Source: Tubulanus polymorphus (lineage: Eukaryota > Nemertea > Palaeonemertea > Tubulaniformes > Tubulanidae). Taken from it: DNA of 64,000 nt. Within the stretch, counting starts at the first letter, position 1. Each line of letters begins with the position of its first letter. Location of the stretch: NCBI RefSeq assembly GCF_964204645.1, contig NC_134035.1, positions 8,496,501 to 8,560,500 on the forward strand, written 5' to 3'. Under the pieces are notes generated by a model. It did not search any database and was not told the origin of the DNA. It saw only the letters and a program-made list of their open reading frames with translations. This document shows, piece by piece, positions 26,057-38,632 of the stretch. The position numbers and the translations under genes were made by a program.

Positions 26057-26258
26057 TAATGTGGAACCTCGTTATAACGAGATAGGATACAACGATTCAT
26101 CGGATATAACAAACATAGAATTTCGTCCCAATAAATTAATAAAATCTTCTTATAATATATTGATTTATATCAATTTCATACTGGATACAACGAACTATCG
26201 GTTATAACGAACACATTTTCTGGTCTCGTGAAGTTCGCTATAACGAGGTTCCAATGTA
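26057..26258. mobile_element. TA-flanked MITE, Tigger/pogo-like ends
   Basis: The terminal inverted repeat TGGAACCTCGTTATAACGA (left, about 26062) pairs with TCGCTATAACGAGGTTCCA (right, ending about 26253), with TA at both outer edges. Internal GATACAACGA...GTTATAACGA motifs are also inverted. Ends of the form GAACCTCG-TATAACGA are typical of pogo/Tigger-type DNA transposons. There is no transposase, so it is non-autonomous. Confidence 0.8.
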
Positions 26259-27192
26259 TTTTAACATTTCAAACAATTTTTCCCTGTTTGCGGCAGATAT
26301 CGTAAGATAGATGGGGTTCATATACTGCCACTCTAGCTCATAATGTTTATATGCTAATTTTGTACGATAAAATAATGTAGAAATGCAAATCTTATTCCCA
26401 ACTTGATTCTTGCTGCACGTATCTCTTACGCTGCGATCGTTAGGTTTGACAATATCTGTGACAAACATACCGCATTTCCTGAGGCGCGAAGACCTTTGAA
26501 GAATGCGTAGTTCTTCTTTTCATAATTTAAAGAAATCTGGGCCGAGGTTATTGTGGCGTCATGGCAAGAAATATGACAAAGATGCCGAATAGAATATGTC
26601 AAGGCGGGTTCCATTTGAAGGTTAGCTTTGAAGGTTTTCGTGACTAATTAAACCAACGATAATCTACCGGTCTTACAGTCGGGATATTACAAACGAATAT
26701 CTACGTTTCATTTCGTTCGCTGCTTATGAATTACATATCGACCGATATCATTCTTATGTCAAACGCGATTGTTGATTGTTGTAAATTAAACAGCACATCG
26801 ATCGACGATGCTGGTACCCGCCGTTGCCGGCGCCAGATGTATAGTATCGAATGCCGTCGTGGCCCTGTATACCGCTGTAAATCACTACCAATGACAAGCG
26901 GGAATATAAGGACATTTATATCGATGATTACGAAGCGTTTGTGGCGATTAGCAACGTTATATTAGCGAATAGACCGGATGTCGAACGACTAGCTTTTCCA
27001 GGAACACGCTTTCACCGAATCGGAATTGAACTGTCCCGTGCATAGCTTTCTAATCTTCTTATTTCCTCCGCTTCGCGAAATATTGTAAAAAGTCGCCCAC
27101 TTGATTTTGTTATGCCTTCCAACGAACAAGCACATCTTTTATTGAAGAGGGCATGATATGTTATTACTTCGTATCAAAAGTTTTATGCGTAC

Positions 27193-27567
27193 CTGCCGAG
27201 GGATGAATTTCAAACCACCTCTAAAAACACGAAAACCGCCGTCCGACATGTTATATATATCCTTATCAATCAACGGCGCAAGTCCCATAAATCTTTCATT
27301 TAACATCTTCAATCGGCCATACGCTCGTTCAGCGATACCTCGTTTCAGGATATATCGCGGCGGATGCTCTACGACGGATGACCTTCGCCATGGGAATGGG
27401 AGTGGCAGCACTTGCTGGGCGCAGACCATATCAGTTGGAAAACCCGTGCGGGCTGGTTCCGCCGCGGTGTGCGATACAGATATTGTCATTGAATATTGAA
27501 GTGTAGATATTTGTTCATAGTCGGAACAAAGAAATCTCGGTCTCCAAACGTGTAAACAATCTTCCAT
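27193..27567 (-). CDS. exon-like segment, unrecognised
   Basis: ATG at 27567 opens about 125 codons ending at a strong donor, CGGCAG|GTACGC (27193/27192). The text includes LKRGIAERAYGRLKMLNERF and GLAPLIDKDIYNMSDGGF. IAERAYGRLK faintly recalls the ERAFG motif of Harbinger-type nucleases, but nothing else supports that. The opposite strand is also open for 113 codons. Unrecognised. Confidence 0.25.
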
Positions 27568-28218
27568 CTACTCTGAACCGGCAAGCGACTGATTGAAATT
27601 CACTTTTGTTCACTGTCTGGAAATAGCTTAAAGGGGTTAAGATCATGTATAGTCAGTTTATATCTCGTTGGTCTTTTTCTACATTCTACGATGAAAGCAA
27701 TCATATCTTGTGTACATCATCTGTACGTTTGTGGAAAAACAGGTGCCTGAAATTTAAATAGCAATATTTTTTCACCTATGCATTGCTGAAGTATGTCAAG
27801 GTTCCATTATGTCAAGGTTTGTGCATTTGCCGAATTATTATTATCCCTCGATAAAAGCCAACCTGGTGAGCTCCTATTAAGCATCCACTAGTAGCTCACT
27901 CTCTCCGCACAGATTTTCGGAACACGCATCACCTAATCACGAGCGATGTGAAAGCATCGCGTCAAAATATGCCAATTATCTTCAATATTTGACTATTCCC
28001 AATTCGAACTCATTTAAACAAGCGTTCGCGAAAACACTTTTATCGTAGAGATCGTATACTATCGAGCTTTGATCAGTTGTTGTGCGCTTCAAATTTAATG
28101 AACTCCATTTGCCGAATTTATCTCAAGGACGAAATCGTTTCCTTTTTTCTCGTTCATTATCCGGTACTCCAGAACAATGTGCGCGTAGCCATTGGCGTAT
28201 TGAATCCTCCATTGTGTC

Positions 28219-28457
28219 CAGGGGCGGGTCCAAGGGGATGGTGCAGGGATGCGCACCCCCCGAAAATGTCAAGTTGCACTGAAATTTCAAGTGAAAATAA
28301 ATATTTTATAAGCTGATGCCTAAAAAACTTTTAATTCATAAGCTAGTTTTCTCTATTCCAAAATTGAGTTAATATTTTTTTCGGATGAGCTTTCTCTGTG
28401 TCCTTTTATGATATACCATAATGGAGGGGGTGCACCCTTCCCTAAATCAGACCCTAG
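28219..28457. mobile_element. MITE with GGGTGCACCCC ends
   Basis: CAGGGGCGGGTCCAAGGGG...GATGCGCACCCCCC on the left is partly inverted on the right (GGAGGGGGTGCACCCTTCCC...AGACCCTAG). The interior is non-coding. Such CAGGGGCGG...TGCACCCC ends are common among hAT-type non-autonomous elements. No target duplication is visible. Confidence 0.5.
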
Positions 28458-28459
28458 AC

Positions 28460-31400
28460 CAGCTCAATCGCTATGAAACTTGTTGCAAACGGCTTTGAAA
28501 TAGTTAATAGATAAGTGCACTCTCAAAGGCATTTGAAAAATCGCCAAACCACGAAAAGTTGCTCCTTTTCATTAGTTCGAACTCAAACCAAATCCTTGAC
28601 TCTTTATTTTTCATTTCTTATTCTCATTTTCCTTTGATACGCTTATAAACCTAAACACGTCATTCAGTTAAGTAACGTACATAAATTGAATTTGCTAGCT
28701 TCTATAAGACACTGTTTAACTTGGTCGCAAACCGAAATCAGGTTTGAGGAGTTGAACGTCGACGAGAAGCGTGCGCCCGTCCTTGAGCTTTTTCTGCGCG
28801 TTCATTTGATCGTATGGTTTATTATTGTGCGCCGGATGAACGGTAACAATTCGGATTAAGATGGCTCTCGGAACTGCGGCAGGTGCGCGAACCGACGCAA
28901 TAAATCACTGCTGTGAACACTTCGATATTTACGCGACGATCTGCAGACAGTCGGAATGAAGTAGGCGAATCTAAATTCATAATCTCAACGCAGGACATCG
29001 GTTATCTGTTGTCGTTATGCAACAACACGTCCGTTATAGAAAATGTACGCAGACTACTGAAGTACTGATACATCGCACATTCAATTGATTGCTCGCTCGA
29101 ACGCCCTAGGGCCTCTGCATTTATTGCGCAGCTATCGCATAGATTTGAAAACAGTCTTAGATTTATCTTAGCTCTAAATGCAGTCTCTACCAACTTAACC
29201 CAATCTTAAGTTAAAAAAGAAACTTTCCACAGTCATGGTTAAGACTTAATACCGGCTTAAGAACATTGAAGTTCTATAGCCGATCTCCTAACTAAAGACC
29301 ATATGTCGTTCAAAGATTCAAATTTCACAGAACTAAATAGCTTTATCTCTGAAAAAAGAAGGCCTTAAACACGAACACATTTCTGAATGCAGAAATGAAT
29401 TAGACATAAGATATGTCTGACAATAGAAGAGGGCAAATCAATTTGACGGAGAAAATAGAATATGGAAATTCCAGTTTCAAGGGGTTGAGCTCCTCACTGC
29501 ATTTATGGTTTCATGGGCTTTATACTGCACTGCGGCCTGTAAGACTAATTTCGATTGCACTTTTCCTCTACCATGATGGAACCTTCCCTTGGACTTTTAG
29601 TCAGGACTGCAGCTCAGCCCGTAGTAAATATTATTCCCAGCAGGTGTGTGTGCTTGTGTGTTTGCAGACCGAATTAGCCATAATCGAATGAAATCAATCG
29701 ATGAAATGAATAACAGGTAAAATCATTCATATTTCGAGATCGAAAAAAATATCGCGTCGTAGCAACGAGAAACCCGCGGCGTGATTGCCTTACCTCTAAA
29801 TTAGATTGTTACACGGCCGGGCGGCACGGCTTATTTTCAAATAAATCCTCCACCACAAATGAAATCAGAAAAAAACCCGGCAATATTCGAATCAAATCAA
29901 CGCTTTGATTTAACGTCGATTTGACACATCGGCGACAGCTGGGAAGAAATATACATCCGATTTCGGCTACGATAATAATATCGTTGATGCCATTACGACA
30001 GACGTAGTTTACCTTGGGATGTAATGTACATATCTATATAAATACAGCGCTTTTAGAGCTCAATTTTGTGTCTTTCAGATTCGATCATCTCGAATAGTTC
30101 TCGAGCGTTGGCGACGTGGCCTATTTTGGTTTTTTGACCTCACTTGGATCTTAAAGTTTCACGAAACAGTGTTAAAGTTTGTAAACAACCAAGCGTCAGT
30201 AATGCTAAAACGTTGGTTAAATCGTTGAATACCATAGTAAACGAACTTTTTTAATTGTCACTATGTCAACTATCCATTGGTTAATAAACTGCAGCCTCTG
30301 GCTCCTCGTTATCGATAGTATTTGATAATTACATATGTACCAGCGCGTCCCAGTTCTGGTAATCTTCTGTCCCTACACCACTACATACCATCTTAAAACA
30401 TTTGGCAGATGTTTGGCCATCTCTTGCCTCGGAACTCTTTGGATTTGAACATCCGTAAAGTGCTGTGAACATTTTATTATCAAACAAAACAGGCGCTATA
30501 CGGATTAACAAATAATATTACTATTATTATGAATGGTGCGTTTAACATTCACAACTACATTTTCTTTCCCGAAATCCACCTGGCCGATACTGCTGCGAAG
30601 CCTTTCATTCTCTTCTCTTTATTCAGCGCAACAATATACAATGCAAAGGCTTTTCTTCATCTTCTGACTACGGTTATCTTACTGTAAATAACGTTAACCG
30701 AGTTTGTCATTATTCATTCTCCGAAAATATGTAAAAGTACAGTAACTACTTCCATGTAATCGCAGATCTTGCAATCGTCATCCTATACATGAACTGTAAG
30801 AAGAATACCGACTGTGCCATTGCGTTGCAGTTTACCCGTTAGTTTGCGACCGAACGACCCTGAGTTGAGGATGTCGTTGCCCACGCCGAAACGGTTTGTT
30901 AAAAGTCTGACGTACCGCTGTTGGCGATATACTCGACCCACATTTTCGTTAGTGTTGACCGTAATTTACAGCGAGCCGATGCGACTTCTTGTCACGTAGT
31001 TAGCAGCATCCGGCCACGGTTGAAGAGTCTTTAGACAAGTCCTGCGGACCGTGTTAGAAAACAAACACGTTCTAGCCGGAAAGCTAGCGCTAACAATTCT
31101 CGGATATGACAACGGAGCGATGTGAACATGTGGCTCGAAGTAGGTGCTCAGCGCGGCAGTTCTCTCCCGACTCAAGGGATACATAGTTAACCTCGCCATC
31201 ACATTAGGATATTTCGTTTAAAGTATAAAGAAGTTCACTGTTCCAATCGATAAACAGTGTCTAATCACTGGGACAGTGTTTGGCCAGCGGTATATTGGTA
31301 AACGACTTCCCTATGATGAGAAATTGTATACGCAACAATATTATTTCCCGAGATGACATTGCAAGAATGTCTTATGCCGGGCGTAGGTCGACCTTGCTTC

Positions 31401-31500
31401 GGTAGCGTACGTATATTGCGTAATTTGTTGACAATAGATAATAGATATAAATCATATAGTATTATTAAGGATCTATGAAGCTGTTTTTGTCTTGAATATA
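28460..31500. other. gene-free stretch
   Basis: I see no supported gene or element in these 3 kb. Short open frames at 29413-29691, 30814-30999 and 31265-31570 show no domain. Confidence 0.4.
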
Positions 31501-31505
31501 TCGAT

Positions 31506-31680
31506 AATTGAATTGAATTGACCGGCAACCGGTTTAGTCCCGATGTATTGATGATGTAGTGCACATCCACTCAAAAAATAAAATAAGATTCATGAATTAC
31601 TCAATAAACGCCAAAATTCATCATTGTTTGTATCAATTTGAAACGCCTATATTGATGACGTAGTGCACATCAACTCGAGC
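31506..31680. repeat. repeat pair with 25036-25262, copy 2
   Basis: Landmarks GAATTGACCGGCAACCGGTT, TATTGATGATGTAGTGCACATCCACTC, AAACGCCAAAATTCA and TATTGATGACGTAGTGCACATCAACTC. The last two arms are a direct repeat about 110 bp apart. Confidence 0.6.
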
Positions 31681-31744
31681 AGAACCCTTTAAAGCGCGTA
31701 CTGAGTATCAATGTATATGAACATTATGGTGATGGTTTTTACAG

Positions 31745-31810
31745 CGTCGAAAAGTGTACTGAATATTATCATGGAACTGTACATCGCCACTACCCAGAAC
31801 AATCAAATTC
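31745..31810 (+). CDS. micro-exon-like segment, unrecognised
   Basis: 66 bp bounded by an acceptor GGTTTTTACAG (ends 31744) and a consensus donor GTAAGT (31811). Two of the three frames are open; one reads VEKCTEYYHGTVHRHYPEQSN. The splice signals are good but the segment is short, and no neighbouring exon is identified. Confidence 0.25.
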
Positions 31811-33539
31811 GTAAGTAACAATGTAGTCTTCTTCCCAACATGGTATTATCTGCGATATGGCGGGCTGCTTTCTATATGCATACGTTCATATTCGTAGCCT
31901 CTAGATACTGTTTTCTGTTACTTGATAATACGCTACTTCGCATTTCAATTATTCGGAATCCGTGTTTGAGAATGACAACGCGATGAAACGGATCCGCGCA
32001 AACACCGAGGGCAAACAGAGAATCGCGGCGGCAGCGAGCTATAACACCGTTTCAAAGTGGAAGTATCAACGAGTTCGGTTCGAATAAACCGCGATGAAAA
32101 TGTCAAATGTCTCGCATCTCGCCGGATCGAGCTATACGTTAGGCGTTGTTTTTATACAGGCTGATCGAAAGTGTTATGCCGTTAGTGACTTATTTTGCAT
32201 TTTGGAACATTACGAACCTTGAGTGAAATCTTGCAACGTCGATTTTGTCGTCGATGTTTAAAAATCAACGTAAAGTGCTTGTAGATACCGGCAAGGCTAC
32301 TGAGGGAAGCGAGGATTCGGCGAGGATCCACCAGGTGTCACTAGTGGCACTGATTTACCAGGCTTCAATTTCTTCTACATTTCAAATAAATTCGAGTCAT
32401 CTTTTACGATTAGTAAATCAATTTTCAGTGAAATAGATACCACGCAATGAGTGAGGAAAGGTATCTAAATCTACTCGATGACTCGTTTGATAATTTTCAG
32501 ATTTAGATAACTAAGACATATTCTTATATTCTATTGCAGTGGCAGATCTCATCTGTTCACGCGTTTTTTTTCCACGCTTAATTAAATCAGCCCGCGGCGT
32601 TAAGCACTTACTTACTCCGCAAATACTTATCAATCTAATCAGATGTTTCATTATTTGAAGTATGAACGTTGAGGGTATACACACGAGCCAGATGTGCTTT
32701 CATATCGTGCGGTGCTTTTGTGCGAAAAACGAGTGCATTGCATCACAACTACGCGCACAGTCCGATCGTTGTAGCCAAGATGGTGCCTTCTGGAAATGCG
32801 TAGTTGACGTCGGAACTTCCCGCTGAGGTCCTGACGATCCGTGTCGGAGTCCATCTCCATCGCGTCAATCGCTTAATCCATCCCGTATGAAAATAACGTC
32901 GAAAAGTGCCGACATCAAATCCCGATCGGCAAAGTGCACGAAAGCCGATCAAAATCCTCTCTTCGGCGTGTCTACCGCGTTTTTGAACGTTTGATTAATT
33001 ACTTTAATTCCTTTCAAGTCTCGAAGCGAATATTCTTTTTCGTTTGACGGCGGGCGTTGAATTTCTTTCAATATCGCGCGTTATTCGGGAAAGCTGTCGT
33101 CGACAGTGATTAATACCGGTACGCGCCGCGCGCTCCGCCGGTGAAATAAGCAGCTATTCGCGCGCGAAGAATACCCTCCCTTGTTTTACGACGTTATTCC
33201 ATTAGGGCTCGCATCGCGCTGTCTCGCGGACTTTCCACCATTAATTTCAGATTACGGCGGTTTCTTTGATCCAAGATTCTAAAACGTACACGCGGGTTTC
33301 GACAAAAGAAAAAAAGAATTCTAGGTGACATTTTTAATCTTTGGCTTTGCAACTGTTTTTGATGATATTCGATTTCTGAAAAACGATAGACAACCGTTGA
33401 TATTCTTCACTCCGGAAAGCAAGAGATACTTAAATAGGAACGACAGTAAAAAGATGAATGCCCATATGCTTAGAAACTTCTATAGATATGTTTTTGCGAA
33501 AGCAGACAAAATTTCATATCGCACTTATTCCAAAAAGAG

Positions 33540-33669
33540 GGTTTGTAGAATCTCCGGCCGCCGTCATTTTTCGCCACGTAGCGGTCTTTTACGCGTACGG
33601 TGTTCCACAAGGTTCTGTATTGGAACCTGTTTTATTTGCTTTATAAGAAGTGTTCCGGAAGTTGTGTAG
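33540..33669 (+). pseudogene. LINE reverse transcriptase fragment
   Basis: YGVPQGSVLEPVLFAL at about 33597-33645 is the conserved GVPQGSVLGP-LF motif of CR1/Jockey-type reverse transcriptases; a frame change then gives IRSVPEVV, equivalent to the usual ND-P-VV continuation. Only about 40 residues are recognisable. Confidence 0.65.
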
Positions 33670-33855
33670 AATCGGCAAGTTCGGCGAATCGGCGATGTTT
33701 GTTGGACGAAAAATCAACGAAAAGACCTATCACTTATTTCGTTACGCCACGTTTCGAGACTTATGTTAGAACTCAAATTTCAATTGTGTTCTTCGATTTA
33801 AACAAAAATTCTGTAAATTCGACAGCCGATCACACTACTATATCTTTACTTGGAT

Positions 33856-33978
33856 TTCCGATTTCAAAATAGAACCCACTGTTTCGCTTCCGGTAGTGTT
33901 GGTGGGCTTTTAAGGGACACCATAATCAAAACAATTCAAACGGAATCTATAACCAATCAAATAAATAACATGGACAAT
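33856..33978. mobile_element. third copy of the 19762-type element, 3' truncated
   Basis: GATTTCAAAATAGAACCCACTG, GTGTTGGTGGGCTTTTAAGGG and ATAAATAACATGGACAATCC follow the order of the 19762 element in the same orientation. The last 15 or so bases are replaced directly by the 33979 element. Confidence 0.65.
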
Positions 33979-34077
33979 CCTTCACCCAGTCCTGGTACAT
34001 TGTTTTCCTTACAAAGATCTCCATCTTTCTACTACGACACGAGTGTCATCAGCCACTTTAAGGTTCTCGGTGAAGGG
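33979..34077. mobile_element. about 100-bp short element, copy 1 (CCTTCACCC...GGTGAAGGG)
   Basis: Starts CCTTCACCCAGTCCTGG and ends AGGTTCTCGGTGAAGGG. The outer 8-10 bp are inverted. The interior (AGATCTCCATC, CTACTACGA, GTGTCATC) is shared with 35672-35780 (reverse) and 51330-51415. No coding capacity. Confidence 0.7.
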
Positions 34078-35102
34078 CAATCTTTGTATAAGATCAAATA
34101 GGAATATCTCAATACGGTATTGCGAATATCAGTCGTATCATAGAAAATGTACTTTTTTGATATTATTTGTTAAAAGATTCCACGCAAACGTTTTATCGGC
34201 TTGTAGATTCCCCTTAATCGTGTTCGACAAAGACGTTAAAGCAGGCCAATAACGAACCACGCGTGAAATGCGCGTAGTTCGTTAGTTTTTATAGGGTACT
34301 TATTAACTCTACGGGATTAAGAGATTATATATTCACTGACCGACTGCGACTCAATTAGTCGAATATATTTAGTCGTATTTATGTGAACACCGTTTAAAAC
34401 GTCGAAATAAACTAAGTGGATCATCGCGTTATGATAAACGTCAACTATGACTCGGTTAATATCGGTCTTTTCACTCGTTGAATAGCTGGTTTTGATAACG
34501 ATCGGTGTACTACACGGGAGATAATCCGGATTAGAGGGAAACGGGTGCGATTTATTACTTTATTACTGCGTTTGTTCTCTAATCCGTTAATAAATGTTCA
34601 AAGGTTTCGAATCTCGGGCGTTTGTCTATCGTCGAAATAACTATTGAAATCGCGTTTTACGATCCCAATTAAGAGAAGGTCGGTCGTTTTAACCGGCTTT
34701 TCGTCGAGTTGTACTGACCGTTGGTTTTGGTTCGTGAGTTTCGAGATCGTCCATTAACTTTTGATATAATCACCAATTAATGCAAGCAACGCATGAAATT
34801 GACCATAGCCACACGGATAATTGGCACTGATTCTTAGAAACATTTACACGGACATCTTCAAGCACAAGGTAAGCAGTTCGTCGTTCTTTTCACTTACATA
34901 AAGCGATGAGAGAAAACGTCATGAAAAGATAAAATCACGCCTTTACACGCGTTGAAATTGGCAAAAAAAATTATCCGTGAGCAAATATCATGATGTCCAT
35001 TGATAGACAATCCCGTCGGCGTTGTGGCGATTATAGAGAAAATCCCACACTTATCACAAAATGAATCTTCTCTGAAAAAATGTTTTGAAGGATATTGTCG
35101 AA

Positions 35103-35145
35103 ACATTGAATAAACTACCAGCTCAAGGCAACAATTTTCACTCTG
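35103..35145. repeat. short fragment of the 39029/57739 family
   Basis: GAAACATTGAATAAACTACCAGCTCAAGG matches the GAAACGTCGAATAAACTACC core at 57862-57890. A similar fragment lies at 2661-2706. Confidence 0.4.
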
Positions 35146-35295
35146 CGTGAATGGTAATTTCTATGATATATTATGATTTATAATTTACTCGCGTATTAGA
35201 TTGATACAAAGTTGGTGATTACACTATGATGCTCAACAGTATGATAATATAACAACGCTCATTGTGGCGATAGATTATGCAAGGAATTAGGAAAA

Positions 35296-35578
35296 GTACG
35301 GAAGCTCCTGGGGACATAATCAATATTTTTTAATTCTCTACTGGTTGAAAAATCATAAAATCAAATAAAAATTCGATATTTTATTAAATGTTATCTTCGA
35401 CCGACGTTGATTTAATTCCGACTTTTTTCACGGAATTAAATCCCTTTTCATTTGATTTTATCTTTTTTCGACCGGCGGTGATTAATTCATCTTTTAATTC
35501 ATAGCTTAGAATATTTAGCTATGATTTTTCAATCAACAAAAATAAATAAATTGATTATGTCCCCAGGACGCTTCCGTA
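35296..35578. mobile_element. TA-flanked palindromic MITE with about 65-bp arms
   Basis: The left arm TACGGAAGCTCCTGGGGACATAATCAAT... continues to GGTTGAAAAATCAT; the right arm is its inverse, ATGATTTTTCAATC...ATTGATTATGTCCCC...GCTTCCGTA. A second inverted pair (TTCGACCGACG, TTCGACCGGCG) sits inside. TA at both ends suggests a Tc1/mariner-type TA target. Confidence 0.85.
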
Positions 35579-35671
35579 GAAAAGCAAGCATATTGTATTT
35601 GTATTATAATGTATGGCGTATTGTATTTGTCAATATATTATAATGACTCAATAATTTCACCTGTGGTTCAT

Positions 35672-35780
35672 TATTCACCAAGAACCTTAATGTCTGATGT
35701 ACTACAGTTGGTTACACCAGGATCGTAGTAGAGCGATGGAGATCTCTGTGGAGACAACCAATACCTGGACTGGGTGAAGT
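35672..35780. mobile_element. short element of the 33979 family, copy 2, inverted
   Basis: ATTCACCAAGAACCTTAATG...GGATCGTAGTAGAGCGATGG...CCTGGACTGGGTGAAG is the reverse complement of the 33979 element with moderate divergence. Confidence 0.7.
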
Positions 35781-35895
35781 CCATCCGTTCAGTCTATACT
35801 TACTTTGACTCAATTAGCAATGTCATTTCCTAATATTGATACCGCCGTTTATTTGGCAGTTAACATTATATGAAAAGAAATATCATCGTTATCAT

Positions 35896-36221
35896 CATCC
35901 TCCCACGGCAGGGATTCGTACCTGATGGCATCGCTACACTCAGCCACGGCACGAACCCCTGTCACACTAGACCGGGTGCGCAGGCACATTGCACATTGCG
36001 CACGAAAACTTGCGGAACCAATCAGATTGCTCGTTGTAGAATCGCTGAGGTAGATTTCACGGTAGAACTATAAATGGGAAAACCCGGGCTAAATGAAACG
36101 GGATATCTGATTGGCTTTTAATGACATCATCTATAAGCTGCGCACTCGGTCTAGTGTGGCAGGGTTTCGTACCGTGGCAATCTCGATTCCATCAGGTTCG
36201 AATCCCTGCCAGTGGAGGATG
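35896..36221. mobile_element. foldback element with tRNA-promoter-like inverted ends, complete, 9-bp target duplication
   Basis: The 326-bp element starts CATCCTCCCACGGCAGGGATTCG and ends CGAATCCCTGCCAGTGGAGGATG, with inverted arms of about 85 bp. A perfect 9-bp direct repeat CGTTATCAT flanks it (35887-35895 and 36222-36230). In each arm, read outward, TCTAGTGTGGCAGGG and, about 45 bp on, GGTTCGAATCCC resemble a polymerase III A box and B box. The centre (ACCAATCAGATTG, TAGAACTATAAATGGG, CCCGGGCT) is non-coding. A 9-bp duplication fits Mutator-type or similar DNA transposons. A full relative lies at 48648-48986. Confidence 0.85.
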
Positions 36222-36230
36222 CGTTATCAT

Positions 36231-38390
36231 TTACTAAACACATCTTCACACTATTTCAAAACATGAAAAATCGTTCCGAATTTGCAACCGAAAAGATCTA
36301 TGGATCGATCGATCTACGGATTGCCCTGATCGTTTGACATATGTATTAGGAGGGGGGTTCATTGCGTTTCATTGCGGGGGGTTTGTTACCCGACAAAGGC
36401 TAAATTTCCTCGCAGTTTCATTTCGCACATACTGACAATATTCTGAATAGCAGCAACAATACCGTGCGTATAGGTAGCAATCAAAACGGAAGGATACGCA
36501 TTAATTTATTGGGTATAATATTGGGTATAATATATGAATGTGAATCTATACAAAGTTATTGGAAGTGCTTATAGTAATATTCGAATATCAAATAATAGCT
36601 AATATGCGCTATTAGATAGATTGCGATCATACGATTCATTGCCGCGAACGTGGTTCACAAGAATGCATTCGGCGTGTTCAATAATGAATTCAAAGAGGAA
36701 AATCAAAAGAAAAACGCATTCTATTTTGTGATGTGAAACGGTGGTAGAAAGTGAAACACGAGTTTATTTTCTTGAGATTGAAATGTTCAGTGATCGATTG
36801 GTTACATTTATAGTATGTAGTCATTAACCTCTTGTGGCACATATCGTCAATACGGCAACGATTTTGATCATTCACGTGATTTGCTCGTTGTCACGGATTA
36901 GTTAAGTTATATGTGCCGATAATTCTTATTCAGTTGTTGTCTGAAATTGCACAATCGCGAAATCAACAAGTTTTGAGTTTCCACGAAACAGGATAGAATA
37001 GACGTTATGGCTTTTACGGCTTAAAGTTGTTACAAACTGGATGGTAGGCCTACTTCGTCTTGGGCAAAATTTTCCTGAATTATTATTTCGAAACGCGTCG
37101 CCTATTGCACACTTATGTACTTAGCGTATGGGCGGGCAAGGCTTCCCGGAAAAGGGAACGAGCGAACATCGCGATCTTAAAATGTTATCTTACGACTCGA
37201 GGCAGAAGCGGCGACGACTTGAAACTATGAGTAACAGAAAAATGCTAAGTCGATCGATGGCGCTTAAATGAAGGCTAGCCAGCATTCCCTCCGGCCATCG
37301 TTTCTCTCTAAACCCTCTGTCGAGGTAATATCAACGGCCGTATACGCATATACATCGTCTGTATTTCGTTGTTATTCTTGGGGAAGGACGAATTGATAAT
37401 CTCGCTCTACGGGGGTTTACGTAACAGATGTCTGGAACAAGTCCGTCGAGTGCGCTCGATCAGATGATGTGTCAATTTGTCTGCAAAAATTCTATGCGCA
37501 TCAGACGAGTAGACATACATATTACGCGGTCGTCGCTTTTCATCAACTGCCATTTTTACGACACATTAACGAACGTTGAAACTGTTTTGCATGATTAGAA
37601 CCAATTAAACTCTCGGCGCGACGAACAATATCCTTTCGCAATAGCTTTCATTGCAGTTTTAATGGGTATTCGCATCGTCGACGATCCAATAATGATTTTG
37701 TAATGATGTTTCCTCGACGTTGGAATGGTTTTTCGCCGCCGAAGCGATTGTGCAATAAATGACATTGTGAAATCCATTTCCAGAAAGAATGCGCGATAAA
37801 ACGAAGTTGATGACTTTTTTTACCGATGATAACCGATCGTGCAAAAACAGTCATTTCGAAGCGTTCAATAAACGTCCCGAAATCGATCTATGCAAATCTA
37901 CCCTTAGTAACCTAGATATAATAATAATCTGCCTACCACAATGATAATGATATTAATAATGATATGATATAATGATAATAATCTAATTGATAGATAATAC
38001 AAACGTAGCACAGTTCAACGGATCACAGCTGCGATTAGTGAAAACCTTCAAAATTTCAGCAGCCGCGGACACATTGGTCAATAAACTTTTAATCATTGCA
38101 AACGTGCTGAGAAATCTTTTTGAAATTAAATCTAATTTTTTATGCAAATTTTTGCCATCAATTACATTATATCCTATACATGGGAATACATGTACGTAAT
38201 AATGTGCCTTATAGGCCAAACTCTAGTCGGTTGGTTAGAGATCAGCATAGTAACCATTTTATACATACTCCGTATACCGAACTTTTCAATACACTGACCA
38301 CGAATATGAAATATGAAATTATAAAATGGCGGAAGAATTTGGAACTTAAGCAATACATGATTTACTATAGGAGAATGATGTTTTAGCAAA
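36231..38390. other. gene-free stretch
   Basis: No supported gene. An AT-rich ATGATA-like tract lies at about 37937-37983. The 37648-37854 and 38120-38386 open frames show no domain. Confidence 0.4.
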
Positions 38391-38469
38391 ATAATTATTC
38401 TAATTCTTCTGTCTTATTGGAATAAAACTTATCAAAATGTCTATAGGCCCTTGAGAGGTCGAAGCTGGA

Positions 38470-38632
38470 ACCTCAACCAAATTTGCCGTCGAGACTTTTT
38501 GGCTTGTACTTTGCATTGTTTCTGATATTGTTCTGATATTGTATTGTATTGAAATTTATGCTGTATTGTCTTTTTGCTCTAAGCAAATGTACTTCTGTGA
38601 GCAATGAAATATATTCTATTCTATACCACTGA
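38470..38632 (+). mobile_element. LINE 3' end fragment
   Basis: GATATTGTATTGTATTG..., GCTGTATTGTC, TTTTGCTCTAAGCAAATG and GAGCAATGAAATATATTCTATTC correspond in order to 45365-45475. CCGTCGAGAC-TTTT-GGCTTGTACTT just before also matches 45122-45150. A truncated copy with an internal deletion relative to the 45-kb copy. Confidence 0.65.

Noticed and set aside
27139-27567. Harbinger-type transposase
   Set aside because: Only the short IAERAYGRLK resembles the family; no DDE motifs or neighbouring helper gene are visible, so it is listed as an unrecognised exon-like segment.
33325-33669. 114-residue protein gene
   Set aside because: Only its last part is recognisable, as a reverse transcriptase fragment in two frames; the upstream part is unsupported.
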